64,000 nt of DNA from DSNY01 sp016861185 (GTDB lineage: Bacteria; Pseudomonadota; Gammaproteobacteria; Burkholderiales; Burkholderiaceae_F). The position numbers and the translations under genes are program-made. Below the pieces are notes generated by a model. That model was not told the DNA's origin. It did no database searches and saw nothing but the letters and a program-made list of their open reading frames with translations. Where the stretch lies: the NCBI GenBank assembly GCA_030263275.1, contig SZOR01000003.1, forward strand, positions 31,668 through 95,667. The letters are read 5' to 3'. Below, one piece after another: positions 31,705-40,311 of the stretch (position 1 is its first letter; each line of letters opens with the position of its first letter).

Positions 31705-34700
31705 TCAGTGCAGAGCTTCAGCCTCTGCGGCGCTTGCTCTCCGATGCTGGTAGCACTGCCAAATCTGCGCTTCGCACGCATGTGCGTCGCGAAGTATCTG
31801 ACGGCCCCAGAAAACGAGCACGGCCCATCCCTTGGCCTGCAGCGCGTTGCGCTTACGCGCGTCGTTTGACAGCGCTTCGAGACTACCGTGGTAGGCGAAT
31901 CCGTCGCAGTAGATTGCGATCTTTCGATCCGGGTACGCGAAATCTGGGACCGTGAGCAACTCTCCTGCATCGCCGAAGACCCTGTACTGAGCCTCCGGTG
32001 GCGGCAGACGCCCGCATTGGGCGATGGCCTCCACGAGCCGTTTCTCGATCGGCGTGTCCGAGGTGGAAGTCGTGACCGGTGCGCCAGCCTCGGTCTGGAA
32101 CCAATCCAGACCTATCCGCCGCGCATCTCCGACCTGGCCAGTTCGCGGCTCGCCCAACCGCTTGGCATTTCGAAGATAGAAGAGAACGTTGCGGATAAGG
32201 TCCTTGTTGAGCATCGCGTGGTCAAACTGGTTCCGCGCGGACTTCAAGCACTTGTAGCAAGCCCGCTCGCACTCGTGCTCGAAGAGTCGCTGATGGGCCG
32301 CACTGGCCCATCGGCCGACGTCCTTGCCAAGTTGCTCGAGGTAGCCCGCACCGCCGGGCGCTGTTTCGTAGAACACAATGGTCCAGCCGCCAGCACCGTC
32401 CTTGTGCGAGAAGTGGGCGACTTCGTCGGCCTCCACCTCCAGAACTTCCTGCGCGCCGACGACGAGTGCTTTGCCCAACGTACGGCAGAACGCGTGCGCC
32501 TCAATGTCCTCGCTTGGCACCAGCGTGGACGGAATAGGTAATACCAGGACATCGGCAGAGAACGAGTATCCAAGCACAAACGGTCGAGGATCGCCGTTGC
32601 ATATCCGCCGATGGTCCTCGTTCCACCGTTCGAGCGCTCTTGGGGCCAAACCGTGGGACCTATGCCTTCCGCAATTGGGGCACAGATCGAATCGCTCGCC
32701 AGCCTGTCCTCTTCTTGTTTGACGGCCCCAGTTCGTAACAAGGAGCTCGGCTTTCGGCCTGAATTCCAGAGCCACGAACTCGTAGGGGTAAATCTTGACG
32801 GCACCTTCGTATCCGCCAAGCAGATGCTCCCGTCGCTCGAAGGTCAGCCGCTGGCGGCTGTCTTCGGAAGACGTGATCTGTGTGTTCTCCTCGGCCTCGA
32901 AGGAGTCGATCAGCGCGACATCGGCGCGGGCGCGGATCTGGTTTCCGCAATTGGAGCACGCGTTGACGATTTCGCGCGAAGCAAAGCCGCACTCCCCACA
33001 GAAGCAGTAGGGTTCGACGCGGCCGGATTGATCCGCGCCACGCTCAGACTGTGGACTTCTGGCACCACCTTCGAAGAACGCACGGATGCTCTTTAGCTTG
33101 TGCCCGTTCGCGTACACCATGTTGCCCGGCGCAAACTCGAAGAGCGCGATCCAAGCAGGGCGCCGCAGTGTCGGCGTGTCGCCTACTCCGGGGTCGAGCG
33201 AGAACGTATCGGTCGGAAACTGATAGGAAGGGAGCAGGCCTGCTTCCGCCAAGTAAGTCAGGGCAAATGCTCGTTCGCGGTCAGTCGTCAGTTCGCGATA
33301 CGCGCGCTCACGTGCTCGGCGCTTTTGTTCCGATTCGCGGGTGGAAACAATGCGCGCAAACTCGTGAAACTCCTTGTGCAGCCTTACCACTTGCCGGTGC
33401 CAGCTCTGCACCGTTGCCTCGATGGCGTCCGGGAAGCTCTCGATCGTCTCCGCAACGCCGCGTTGTTCACCGAAAACGGCGGTCGCCCGTCTCTCTGTTT
33501 CCGCGCGCCGCGCACGCAGCCCTTCCAAGAGCGGCAAGTACTTGTCCTTCCGCAACACCGCGGGGTCCTGAAGATCTTCAAGGAGCTCGCTCATCAACCA
33601 CGAAAAGTCCTCGTTCAGCTCCTCCAGGGCGAATGACCGGACGTGCCGAGCGAGGATCTTGTCGTTCGATAGCCGCACGGTAGGAGGCTGGAACTCCCCC
33701 CGCACCAGCCACGCGGGATCCTCGAAGCAATGGCGATCATGAGGCCCGGTGCTGCAGAACGTGGAGACAAAGCCGATCCTCAGCCGCCGCCCGGCCCGCC
33801 CTGCACGCTGGACGTAGTTGGCCGGGCCCGGGGGCGCGTTTCTCATCAGGACGCTGTACAGGTCACCGATATTCACGCCCAGTTCGAGCGTCGGACTGCA
33901 GACTAGTGCCTCGATCTGGCCGTCCTTGAACTGTTGCTCACGCTTGGCACGCTCGTCCTGGTCGATCTGGGCCGTATGTTCCAGCGCTCTCAACCGGCGC
34001 GGCCGATCGGAGGTATACAGATCAACGTAGTAATTCGTCCGGTCCGCACTGCTGGGCTTCAGATCGTCGGCTTGGCCAGAGCAAGTAGCGCTCGCGTAGC
34101 AGGCCCCGCCACGGTACGGACGCCAGATCGAGCACTTCTGGCAGCGCCAGCCCTGCGTGCCGGGCACGAGCCGGACAATCCGTTTTGCGATCTGCAGCGC
34201 GCGCTTTCCACCCATGTATCGGCGGACAGAGTCGGGCAGAACAGGCGGGGATTCCAGCATCTCCTTATCGATCATCAGATCGACGACACTACGAATCCAC
34301 TCATCGGCGACGTGCGTGTTCAGCCCGCCTTTCGCAGTGACCAAGCGGACGATGCCGCCCACTGCACCGCGCTCGGTGTCCTTTACGAGAGCGTCGAACT
34401 TGATGCCCGAAACTGCCCGACTACGCAATGCCTCGGGGCGATCCGACATGAAGAACACGGCGCCCTTTTCATGTTCGGCAACCGATAAGTTGTAGGGCTC
34501 CGTCGTCAACCAGCTCCACGGCGTGCGTTTCGGGTCTAGATAGCGCTGATAGAAGTCGAACGAAACCGCCCGCCGCCTGCGCATGAAGTCGAGAATCGCA
34601 CGCGTCAGCACCCCGCCCTGCTCCGGAGTAAGCGAGGCGCGGCGGCAGACCTCGACGAAGCGACGATCTGCGATCAGGCGATCGAGGAACTCGTACTGAA

Positions 34701-36897
34701 CCTCGACAAGCGCGAGGTTCTCCAGGGAAATCCTCTGGTGCGCAGCGCGGCAGAACTCACCCGCAACTTCGTACTCGAGCGTCCTGCGCCAGCTCGCCTC
34801 CTCGTCCCGCGTCAGGCGCCACTTTGCAATGCCGATACGCTGGAAAACTTCGAGCACCCGATTGGGCAAATCCTGCAGGGCGATGCCGTTCGGACCGGCC
34901 TCCTTGACTACGGATTCGATGGCGTGGCGAAGCGCGAACTGCCGATGGCGATCGCCCATGTAACCGGCCTGATGCGCGGCGTCCTGCCGGTTGTCCGCAA
35001 AGATGAGAAGCTTCCGCTGGTCTTCAGGCACCTCGTCGAGGTGATGCGTGCCAAGTACGGAGACGCTCGACGCGACACCTGTGCGCAGCAGGCTCAACAC
35101 GTCGCCCCGTGTATATCGGCTGTTGCAGACGGGACACGTCGTACCCCGCCGCCGCAGCACGTATTGCAGCGATAGGTTTTCCGGTGGGACCTCGCCCGGG
35201 CGCGCGTCGAACACGCGGCCCGAAGCGTGGTCGACCCAGTTCTGCACCAGCCGATCGCGCACCGCGCCCCTCTTGCGCCTGGGGCGTTGCGGCGCGTCTT
35301 CATCCTCGTCGTCGGCGTCTTCTTCCTCTTCGTCCCTTTCGCCGAGAAGGCGCGGTGTGATGAAGGCGGTTTGATCGTCACTGAGGAAGTCCTCGTTTGC
35401 AACGGTCTGCTCGGGATGCTCTGGTTCAAACCTGACTTTCACGAAGTCCTGGCCGCAGGTGCGACACAGGACGGCCGGCCGGACCGCGCTACCGCACGCG
35501 GGACAGTTGTCCGCTCCGTCCGCGATCAGCGTGCGGCATGAAGGCTTCATGCACAGGCCGACGTCGTAGACTCCGTGGAAGAACGTGTGCAGCTTGGGAC
35601 GAAGGAGCGGTGGCTCCTTCTCGTCACCAAAGCTGCCCAGCACGAGATAGGCCTCGACCAGTCTCTGGAGAGCATCTGGTCCGACGTTCGCGTCTATGGT
35701 TAGCGCAGCGCGCACTGCGTCGGCAATCTCCGGAAGCGTGCGTGGCGTTTCGGTGGCGCTGCTCAGCGCATGCAAGAATCGATTCCCGCGCAGCACCGCC
35801 GCGATCTTCTGGTGAGCGGAACCGTTATCGGGCGCTTCTCGTCCCGTCAGACGTTCTGCGAATCGGAGCAACGCGGCTTCGTCCTCGTGCCCGAAGAACG
35901 AAAGCTCGGCGTCGGTCAGCTCAATGAGCGGCGGCATGTATGTCTGGGCCGGTACCTCAATCGGCTGGTACGCCTCGCCGATGATGTCGTGCGGCTCGAA
36001 CGGCTCCGCAAACAGATCGGTGGCGAACTTCGCGAGCGCCGCGTCGCCGCCTGCGTCCTGCGACACCGTGGCCGACGTGCCGATGGCGCGCAACTCGCTT
36101 GTCACGAGCCCACAGCGCGCTTTCAGCCGGCGCAACAAGCACGCCACTTCCGTCGCCAGCGCGCCGCGATAGCTGTGAATCTCATCCAGCACGAGATAGC
36201 GCAGGCTGCGAGTGAACAGGGCGCGATCGGCTTTGCGAACGAGCAGGAATTCGAGCTGCTTGTAGTTGGTCAGGATGATGTCTGGTGGGTAGCGTCGGAT
36301 ATCGTCCTTGCGGGTCAGTTCATTACCCTCGACGGGCTCGCCGAGCGTGCGCGTAACCGTTTCGCTGTCGCCGGTGTAAAGGGCGAACGTAATGCCGGTG
36401 CCCGAATCGCGGATAAGCGCTCGCAGCCGCTCCAACTGATCGTTGGCCAGCGCGTTCATCGGGTAAAGCAGGATGGCCTTGGTGCCGCTCTGCCCCTGCT
36501 CCTTCCTTCGCAGGATGCCCGACAGCACCGGGAGCAGGAATGCCTCGGTCTTTCCGCTCCCCGTGCCCGTTTTGACGATGATGTTGCGTCCCGCCTCAAC
36601 TGCGCGCAGCGCGGCTGCCTGATGCGCGAACAGCCGTTCGCTCCCGAACGGCCAGTTGAGTCGTCGAAGATCGGGATGCCCGTCTCCCGAAGCCAGAACC
36701 TCTGCCAACGAGGGACCATGGGCAAAGTCGCGCGACAGCGTGACGTATGGCCCCTTGACGAGCACGTCGGCGCCGTCCACGTGCCTCTCGAACTGAGTAC
36801 GCAGGTGAGGATCGGCAAGCCGATACGAGCTCTTGATGAAGGAGCGGTACTGATCGGTCAGATGCCGAACGCTTTCGACGACCGAGAAGCGCTTCAC
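31705..36897 (-). CDS. Giant DEAD-like helicase with DUF1998 and C-terminal nuclease-like domain (DruE/DrmA-B-like)
   Basis: 1730 aa from a GTG (36897) overlapping the PIN gene stop by GTGA. Walker A VKTGTGSGKTEAF (about 108-120), DEIH box (238-241), GTSAT (273-277), helicase C with SPTLELGVNIGD and QRAGRAGRR (about 1020-1036). Several zinc-knuckle cysteine pairs (CPACG, CRTCG, CPVC). DUF1998-type ECERACYKCLKS (about 1540). The C terminus, VPDFAYPDRKIAIYCDGFAYH (about 1649 on), looks like a DUF559/Vsr-type nuclease fold. Size and DUF1998 recall Druantia DruE; a DrmA-DrmB fusion is the alternative. Predicted anti-phage DNA translocase. Confidence 0.78.
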   Translation of the reverse strand: MKRFSVVESVRHLTDQYRSFIKSSYRLADPHLRTQFERHVDGADVLVKGPYVTLSRDFAHGPSLAEVLASGDGHPDLRRLNWPFGSERLFAHQAAALRAVEAGRNIIVKTGTGSGKTEAFLLPVLSGILRRKEQGQSGTKAILLYPMNALANDQLERLRALIRDSGTGITFALYTGDSETVTRTLGEPVEGNELTRKDDIRRYPPDIILTNYKQLEFLLVRKADRALFTRSLRYLVLDEIHSYRGALATEVACLLRRLKARCGLVTSELRAIGTSATVSQDAGGDAALAKFATDLFAEPFEPHDIIGEAYQPIEVPAQTYMPPLIELTDAELSFFGHEDEAALLRFAERLTGREAPDNGSAHQKIAAVLRGNRFLHALSSATETPRTLPEIADAVRAALTIDANVGPDALQRLVEAYLVLGSFGDEKEPPLLRPKLHTFFHGVYDVGLCMKPSCRTLIADGADNCPACGSAVRPAVLCRTCGQDFVKVRFEPEHPEQTVANEDFLSDDQTAFITPRLLGERDEEEEDADDEDEDAPQRPRRKRGAVRDRLVQNWVDHASGRVFDARPGEVPPENLSLQYVLRRRGTTCPVCNSRYTRGDVLSLLRTGVASSVSVLGTHHLDEVPEDQRKLLIFADNRQDAAHQAGYMGDRHRQFALRHAIESVVKEAGPNGIALQDLPNRVLEVFQRIGIAKWRLTRDEEASWRRTLEYEVAGEFCRAAHQRISLENLALVEVQYEFLDRLIADRRFVEVCRRASLTPEQGGVLTRAILDFMRRRRAVSFDFYQRYLDPKRTPWSWLTTEPYNLSVAEHEKGAVFFMSDRPEALRSRAVSGIKFDALVKDTERGAVGGIVRLVTAKGGLNTHVADEWIRSVVDLMIDKEMLESPPVLPDSVRRYMGGKRALQIAKRIVRLVPGTQGWRCQKCSIWRPYRGGACYASATCSGQADDLKPSSADRTNYYVDLYTSDRPRRLRALEHTAQIDQDERAKREQQFKDGQIEALVCSPTLELGVNIGDLYSVLMRNAPPGPANYVQRAGRAGRRLRIGFVSTFCSTGPHDRHCFEDPAWLVRGEFQPPTVRLSNDKILARHVRSFALEELNEDFSWLMSELLEDLQDPAVLRKDKYLPLLEGLRARRAETERRATAVFGEQRGVAETIESFPDAIEATVQSWHRQVVRLHKEFHEFARIVSTRESEQKRRARERAYRELTTDRERAFALTYLAEAGLLPSYQFPTDTFSLDPGVGDTPTLRRPAWIALFEFAPGNMVYANGHKLKSIRAFFEGGARSPQSERGADQSGRVEPYCFCGECGFASREIVNACSNCGNQIRARADVALIDSFEAEENTQITSSEDSRQRLTFERREHLLGGYEGAVKIYPYEFVALEFRPKAELLVTNWGRQTRRGQAGERFDLCPNCGRHRSHGLAPRALERWNEDHRRICNGDPRPFVLGYSFSADVLVLPIPSTLVPSEDIEAHAFCRTLGKALVVGAQEVLEVEADEVAHFSHKDGAGGWTIVFYETAPGGAGYLEQLGKDVGRWASAAHQRLFEHECERACYKCLKSARNQFDHAMLNKDLIRNVLFYLRNAKRLGEPRTGQVGDARRIGLDWFQTEAGAPVTTSTSDTPIEKRLVEAIAQCGRLPPPEAQYRVFGDAGELLTVPDFAYPDRKIAIYCDGFAYHGSLEALSNDARKRNALQAKGWAVLVFWGRQILRDAHACEAQIWQCYQHRRASAAEAEALH

Positions 36898-37397
36898 TTC
36901 CGCCCTCGTCCGAGCTTGTACTCTGTGCGGACTTCCGACAACCACTGCTCCGTGAAGTGCCGCTTGAACCCGGAGTGCGCGCCTGCTGCGCGCGCCAGCT
37001 TTTCCAGCGCGACGATCCGATCCTCCCAGTCCAGTTCGAGCGCCCGGAGAACGGGGGCACGATCGGCGCAACTGACGAGCCAAGCATCGGAACGGCTCAG
37101 CGCGTGGGCAAGAAGATCGCGTTCACCGGCGTCCAACGTCGCGGCCGCGGGAAGCCGCAGGCTCAGTTGAATCCGCTCCAGCTCGCTGACCTTGTGGCGA
37201 GCGCGCAGCCCGTTCCGCAGGACCGTCGCGTCGACCGACACGTAACCGGGACGAAGGGGATCACCGGTCAGCGCTTCCTCGTAGCACCTCTCCACCGTCT
37301 CGACGGCGAAGTGCGCGGTCAGCGCCTTCCAGCACTTCGCGCGAAACGCCTCGATGATGATGTTCGTATCCACGAGGACAATCTGGCCGCGCTGCAC
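36894..37397 (-). CDS. PIN-domain protein
   Basis: 167 aa, GTG start with GAGG upstream. The acidic triad of a PIN ribonuclease is visible: VLVDTNIIIEAF (D9, E16), LDAGERDLLAHAL (D and E in the middle) and VSCAD (late Asp). It lies 9 bp after the XRE-M78 gene, a pairing seen in many toxin-antitoxin-like loci, and overlaps the giant helicase start. Likely an RNase toxin or effector. Confidence 0.78.
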   Translation of the reverse strand: MQRGQIVLVDTNIIIEAFRAKCWKALTAHFAVETVERCYEEALTGDPLRPGYVSVDATVLRNGLRARHKVSELERIQLSLRLPAAATLDAGERDLLAHALSRSDAWLVSCADRAPVLRALELDWEDRIVALEKLARAAGAHSGFKRHFTEQWLSEVRTEYKLGRGRK

Positions 37398-37406
37398 GGT
37401 GCCGCC

Positions 37407-38513
37407 TCACAGGTCGAACGGCACCGTCAGCCGGTAATCGCGAAAGAGGCTCGCCAGCTCATCGATCGTCAGTCCGAGCAACTCCGCTGCGCGCCGGACC
37501 GAGAGGTTGCCCCGCGCGAGCCCAGCCTGCAGCCGTTCGACGAACTCCGCGCTGAACAGCGGCGGGACGGGTTGCTCGCGCTTCGGCCGGCCGTTTGCAG
37601 TCAGGCGCGCGTCGTCGATCTCCATCAGATCTGCCCGGCCGAGCCATTCGAGCTGCACCAAGCGCCATTTCAGCGCGACGGCCGTCACCAGCAAGGCACT
37701 GGCGGTGTCGTTCAGCCACGTGTGGATATCGCGACGGCCGCGACTCTCCCAGCGGGGCAAGAGCGTGTGCTCTGGCATCAGCAACGCCGAGGCAAAGTTG
37801 TCCGCGAGTTGCTCCACCCGCTTGCCCTTGCCGCCGCGCGGAATCTCGCCTTCGTAGTGCTCGGGCGGCATCTGCTCCCAGGTCAGTAGGTGGAAGGTCT
37901 CGTGCGCGAGGTCGTAGTGACGCCGTCCTTCTGGTTCCTTGCGGTTGATGAGGATCGCATTCAATCCGGGTAACTGACAGGCCGCTCCCGACACGAAAGA
38001 CGGCGCATCGACGTATAGCACCAATGCGCCGAGACGCTCACGCAGCCTTTGTTCAAGGCGCTGCGCCGGAATCTCCCCGAGATCCCATTCGCGCCCGAGG
38101 GCCTCGGCAGCGGCACGAGCGTCTTCGAAGGCGCTCTTCTCCGTGAGCGCAAGGCGCGGCTGCAAGGGGCTCGGCGACGCAGCGGCCTTATCGCCAAGCT
38201 GCCGGTACATCGCAATCCAGCGTCCGGCTTTGTCTTCGAACTCGTCAAGCATTGCCGCCGTCGCTTTCTTGTCGGCTCGCCAAGAGAAGCGCCCTTCGCC
38301 GACCAGGCGGAATGGATCGGTGAGGTATTCGAGTTCGACCCCGAGCACCTTCAACGCTCGGAGCAGTTCCTCCGCGGAAAGCTTGCGCTGTCCGGCTTCG
38401 ATCGCCGCCAAAGTCTGGCGGTCCTTGAAGCCGAGCTTCTCCGCGAACTGCGCCTGGGTCAGGCCGGCTTTCTCGCGCGCCGCTTTCAAGCGCCTGCTGA
38501 TTAGTTCGTTCAT
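37407..38513 (-). CDS. XRE-family HTH protein with M78 (ImmA/IrrE) metallopeptidase domain
   Basis: 368 aa. N-terminal HTH (REKAGLTQAQFAEKLGFKDRQTL, about 14-36). The peptidase domain carries zinc motif HETFH (within DLAHETFHLLTW) and the downstream ADNFASALLMPE helix. This class regulates mobile elements or acts as antitoxin for the PIN partner downstream. It is plausibly the regulator of the island, cleaving itself or a repressor after DNA damage or infection; that role is inferred. Confidence 0.85.
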   Translation of the reverse strand: MNELISRRLKAAREKAGLTQAQFAEKLGFKDRQTLAAIEAGQRKLSAEELLRALKVLGVELEYLTDPFRLVGEGRFSWRADKKATAAMLDEFEDKAGRWIAMYRQLGDKAAASPSPLQPRLALTEKSAFEDARAAAEALGREWDLGEIPAQRLEQRLRERLGALVLYVDAPSFVSGAACQLPGLNAILINRKEPEGRRHYDLAHETFHLLTWEQMPPEHYEGEIPRGGKGKRVEQLADNFASALLMPEHTLLPRWESRGRRDIHTWLNDTASALLVTAVALKWRLVQLEWLGRADLMEIDDARLTANGRPKREQPVPPLFSAEFVERLQAGLARGNLSVRRAAELLGLTIDELASLFRDYRLTVPFDL

Positions 38514-38560
38514 GTTTTCTCTCGATGGCCCATCTTCCGCGCCGCGGGCAATGACGGCGG

Positions 38561-39049
38561 TCAGCGGCCGACTTGCACAGCGGCATCCTCAATCCAGTCT
38601 GCGAAGTTCTCGTACCCGTCGTGCAGAACCCAGTCGTACACCGGGCAGATCTCGGACAGGCGCTTGCGAACCCCGTACTCCTCGACAACGAAGTCGTCGA
38701 AAGGATTGCGCCCGGCTGCGCTGCTGAACCCGAATCGATCCTTCATCCGGTGGATCCATACGCCCAGCAAGCCATTGCCGCGCTCATAGCTGCGCCTGAT
38801 CTCGTACTTGACGAAGCGGCGTTCGGCGGTTTCGCTCCCGATCAGCACAACCGTCACTGACGTACCGTCCAGCTGGCGTTCGATCCAGCGCTTGATCGCT
38901 TCATCGCCGGCGCGCTTGACCTTCTCCCAGTCAGCGGCGTCCCAGAATCCCGCTGTCTCGCGATCCTTTGTGACCCACGAGTTTCGGATCTGACCGACGC
39001 GCCAGATATCCTTCGCGTAGTGAAAGCTGAAGAAAACCCGGCGTGCCAT
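38561..39049 (-). CDS. ThsB-like TIR (DUF1863) protein 1
   Basis: 162 aa. MARRVFFSFHY, RNSWVTK, SVTVVLIGSETAERRFVKYE and the C-terminal YDWVLHDGYENFADWI track closely with Thoeris ThsB as I remember it. Glu83 in KYEIRRS aligns with the ThsB catalytic glutamate. ThsB proteins sense infection and make a cyclic-ADP-ribose-type signal. No SIR2-type ThsA is in the window. It follows a small membrane protein by 27 bp. Confidence 0.8.
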   Translation of the reverse strand: MARRVFFSFHYAKDIWRVGQIRNSWVTKDRETAGFWDAADWEKVKRAGDEAIKRWIERQLDGTSVTVVLIGSETAERRFVKYEIRRSYERGNGLLGVWIHRMKDRFGFSSAAGRNPFDDFVVEEYGVRKRLSEICPVYDWVLHDGYENFADWIEDAAVQVGR

Positions 39050-39076
39050 CTCGGTCGCTCCGAAAGTCTTGCTCAG

Positions 39077-39514
39077 TCAAAGGACCCAGAGTCGAACTGC
39101 AACGAGCATTGCTGCCAGAAGCAGGTAGAACGGCCACACCGACATCGAACCGGCAGCTTTTAGAATCGAGGCTGAGCTCGAAGTCACTCCGGCTCGTGGG
39201 GCAACGATGAATACATCATCGACCGTCGCGCTGCCGGAGTGGAGCTTACGAATGAAGCTGTTGTAGACGTCCCGGAACTGGCGCTCCAAGGCAAGGTAGT
39301 ACGCGTCGAGTACAAGGAAAAGGGTGATCGGCACGAGCGAGATCCACACGTAATCCGGGTGAGCCTTGTCAGTAATGATCACGACAATGGCCGATACGAG
39401 CGTGATGCACCACGTCTTGCAACTCGAACTGTTCGAAGCCATCCGCCCGATGACGGACTGCAGAATCGTTAGGTAACTCTGGACCGACGGGGATTCGAAG
39501 TCGACCTTGTCCAT
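39077..39514 (-). CDS. Small membrane protein between two TIR genes
   Basis: 145 aa, no family recognised. Membrane segments: about 35-50 (TWCITLVSAIVVIITD), 55-76 (YVWISLVPITLFLVLDAYYLAL) and 124-145 (VWPFYLLLAAMLVAVRLWVL), with a 45-residue soluble loop (80-122). The gene is 6 bp from the upstream TIR gene and 27 bp from the downstream one. Its position suggests a membrane effector or receptor of the TIR pair; that is inference. Confidence 0.6.
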   Translation of the reverse strand: MDKVDFESPSVQSYLTILQSVIGRMASNSSSCKTWCITLVSAIVVIITDKAHPDYVWISLVPITLFLVLDAYYLALERQFRDVYNSFIRKLHSGSATVDDVFIVAPRAGVTSSSASILKAAGSMSVWPFYLLLAAMLVAVRLWVL

Positions 39515-39520
39515 CGCCAG

Positions 39521-39895
39521 CTATCCCAAGAGCTTCTTCAGGTTCTCCCAGTTCCATGCGTACAGTCGGCTGGCATTGGGGACCGGGGTGTAGGTGCCAT
39601 CGTGATAGCCGATCATCTGCACCATCGGAATGCCCTCCTCGCGAGCCATCTGGACTTCCTTGAGCACGCCCGGCGCCCGGTATGTCTGCGAGCCGACCAT
39701 GACGAGCACGAGATCCGAGCGGCGAATCGCCTGTCGCGCTTTGTCCTCCCATGTTTTCATCGGTGCCGCCTCCTTCAGGGAGGTATCGATCACCTCAAAC
39801 GGCGAGTCGGGCAGGCGCGCCTGCCCGATGATGAAGTCCTTCAGGACCTTGTCGTTGTCGAAGTCGAAACTGACGAACACTCGCTTGCGTGCCAT
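39521..39895 (-). CDS. ThsB-like TIR (DUF1863) protein 2, short
   Basis: 124 aa. KRVFVSFDFDNDKVLKDFI, WEDKARQAIRRSDLVLVMVGSQT and VLKEVQMAREEGIPMVQM give a TIR/flavodoxin-like fold; Glu80 in LKEVQMA occupies the catalytic-Glu position. It is a shorter paralogue of the other TIR protein, lacking the YDWV tail and ending in WNWENLKKLLG. Predicted sensor or NAD-using enzyme. Confidence 0.75.
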   Translation of the reverse strand: MARKRVFVSFDFDNDKVLKDFIIGQARLPDSPFEVIDTSLKEAAPMKTWEDKARQAIRRSDLVLVMVGSQTYRAPGVLKEVQMAREEGIPMVQMIGYHDGTYTPVPNASRLYAWNWENLKKLLG

Positions 39896-39932
39896 ATGCC
39901 ACCTCGCATCAGTGCGCCTTGCGCGCGGCGGC

Positions 39933-40220
39933 CTACTTGCCCCGCCGGTTGTACTTCGGCTGCGTTTGTGCGATCGACCGCGCTTCGGTTCTGCGTGCCA
40001 CGTCGATGCTGCTGGCCTGTCGCACCTGAACCTTCACCCCCGGCACAGCGTCCTTCCCACCGGGCAGATGTTCGCGCAGGCGGTCCTGCACCCGGCCGCG
40101 CTGGGCGACGCCGACGTAGTTGGTGCGCCCGGATTCGGTCTGGATTCGGTACACGGCGGGCTTGTTGTTGGGCAGCTTGTCGATGCCCGACGAGGTGAAC
40201 TTCACGGTCTTGCGGGCCAT
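39933..40220 (-). CDS. GIY-YIG nuclease-like protein
   Basis: 95 aa from the ATG at 40220 (GGAG upstream). The pattern AVYRI..TNYVGVA, RLREHL, RTEARSI and QPKYN fits the GIY-YIG set of Tyr/Tyr-Gly, Arg, Glu and Asn. It is a stand-alone minimal domain, between the methylase gene and the TIR genes, and may cleave foreign DNA. Codons upstream to 40280 are probably not translated. Confidence 0.68.
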   Translation of the reverse strand: MARKTVKFTSSGIDKLPNNKPAVYRIQTESGRTNYVGVAQRGRVQDRLREHLPGGKDAVPGVKVQVRQASSIDVARRTEARSIAQTQPKYNRRGK

Positions 40221-40260
40221 AGCGGGCTCCACGGTCGTTCGAATGCTTCGCATCGTAGTC

Positions 40261-40280
40261 TTGCATTTAGAAAAATGCAA
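40261..40280. promoter_or_regulatory. Perfect 8-bp dyad TTGCATTT/AAATGCAA
   Basis: Inverted 8-bp arms with a 4-nt loop, AT-rich in a GC-rich region, between the DrmMI-like stop and the GIY-YIG start. It lacks a GC stem plus U-run, so it looks more like an operator than a terminator. The nearby XRE protein is a candidate binder. Confidence 0.45.
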
Positions 40281-40311
40281 CAGATCGATGCGTCACAGCG
40301 GCTGGGGCGGC

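Noticed and set aside
40261..40280. Dyad as a rho-independent terminator
   Set aside because: The stem is AT-rich and not followed by a T-run on the minus strand, so it is listed as a possible operator only.
39933..40280. Longer GIY-YIG start at 40280
   Set aside because: The first 20 codons overlap the dyad and have no RBS; the ATG at 40220 has GGAG and starts the domain.
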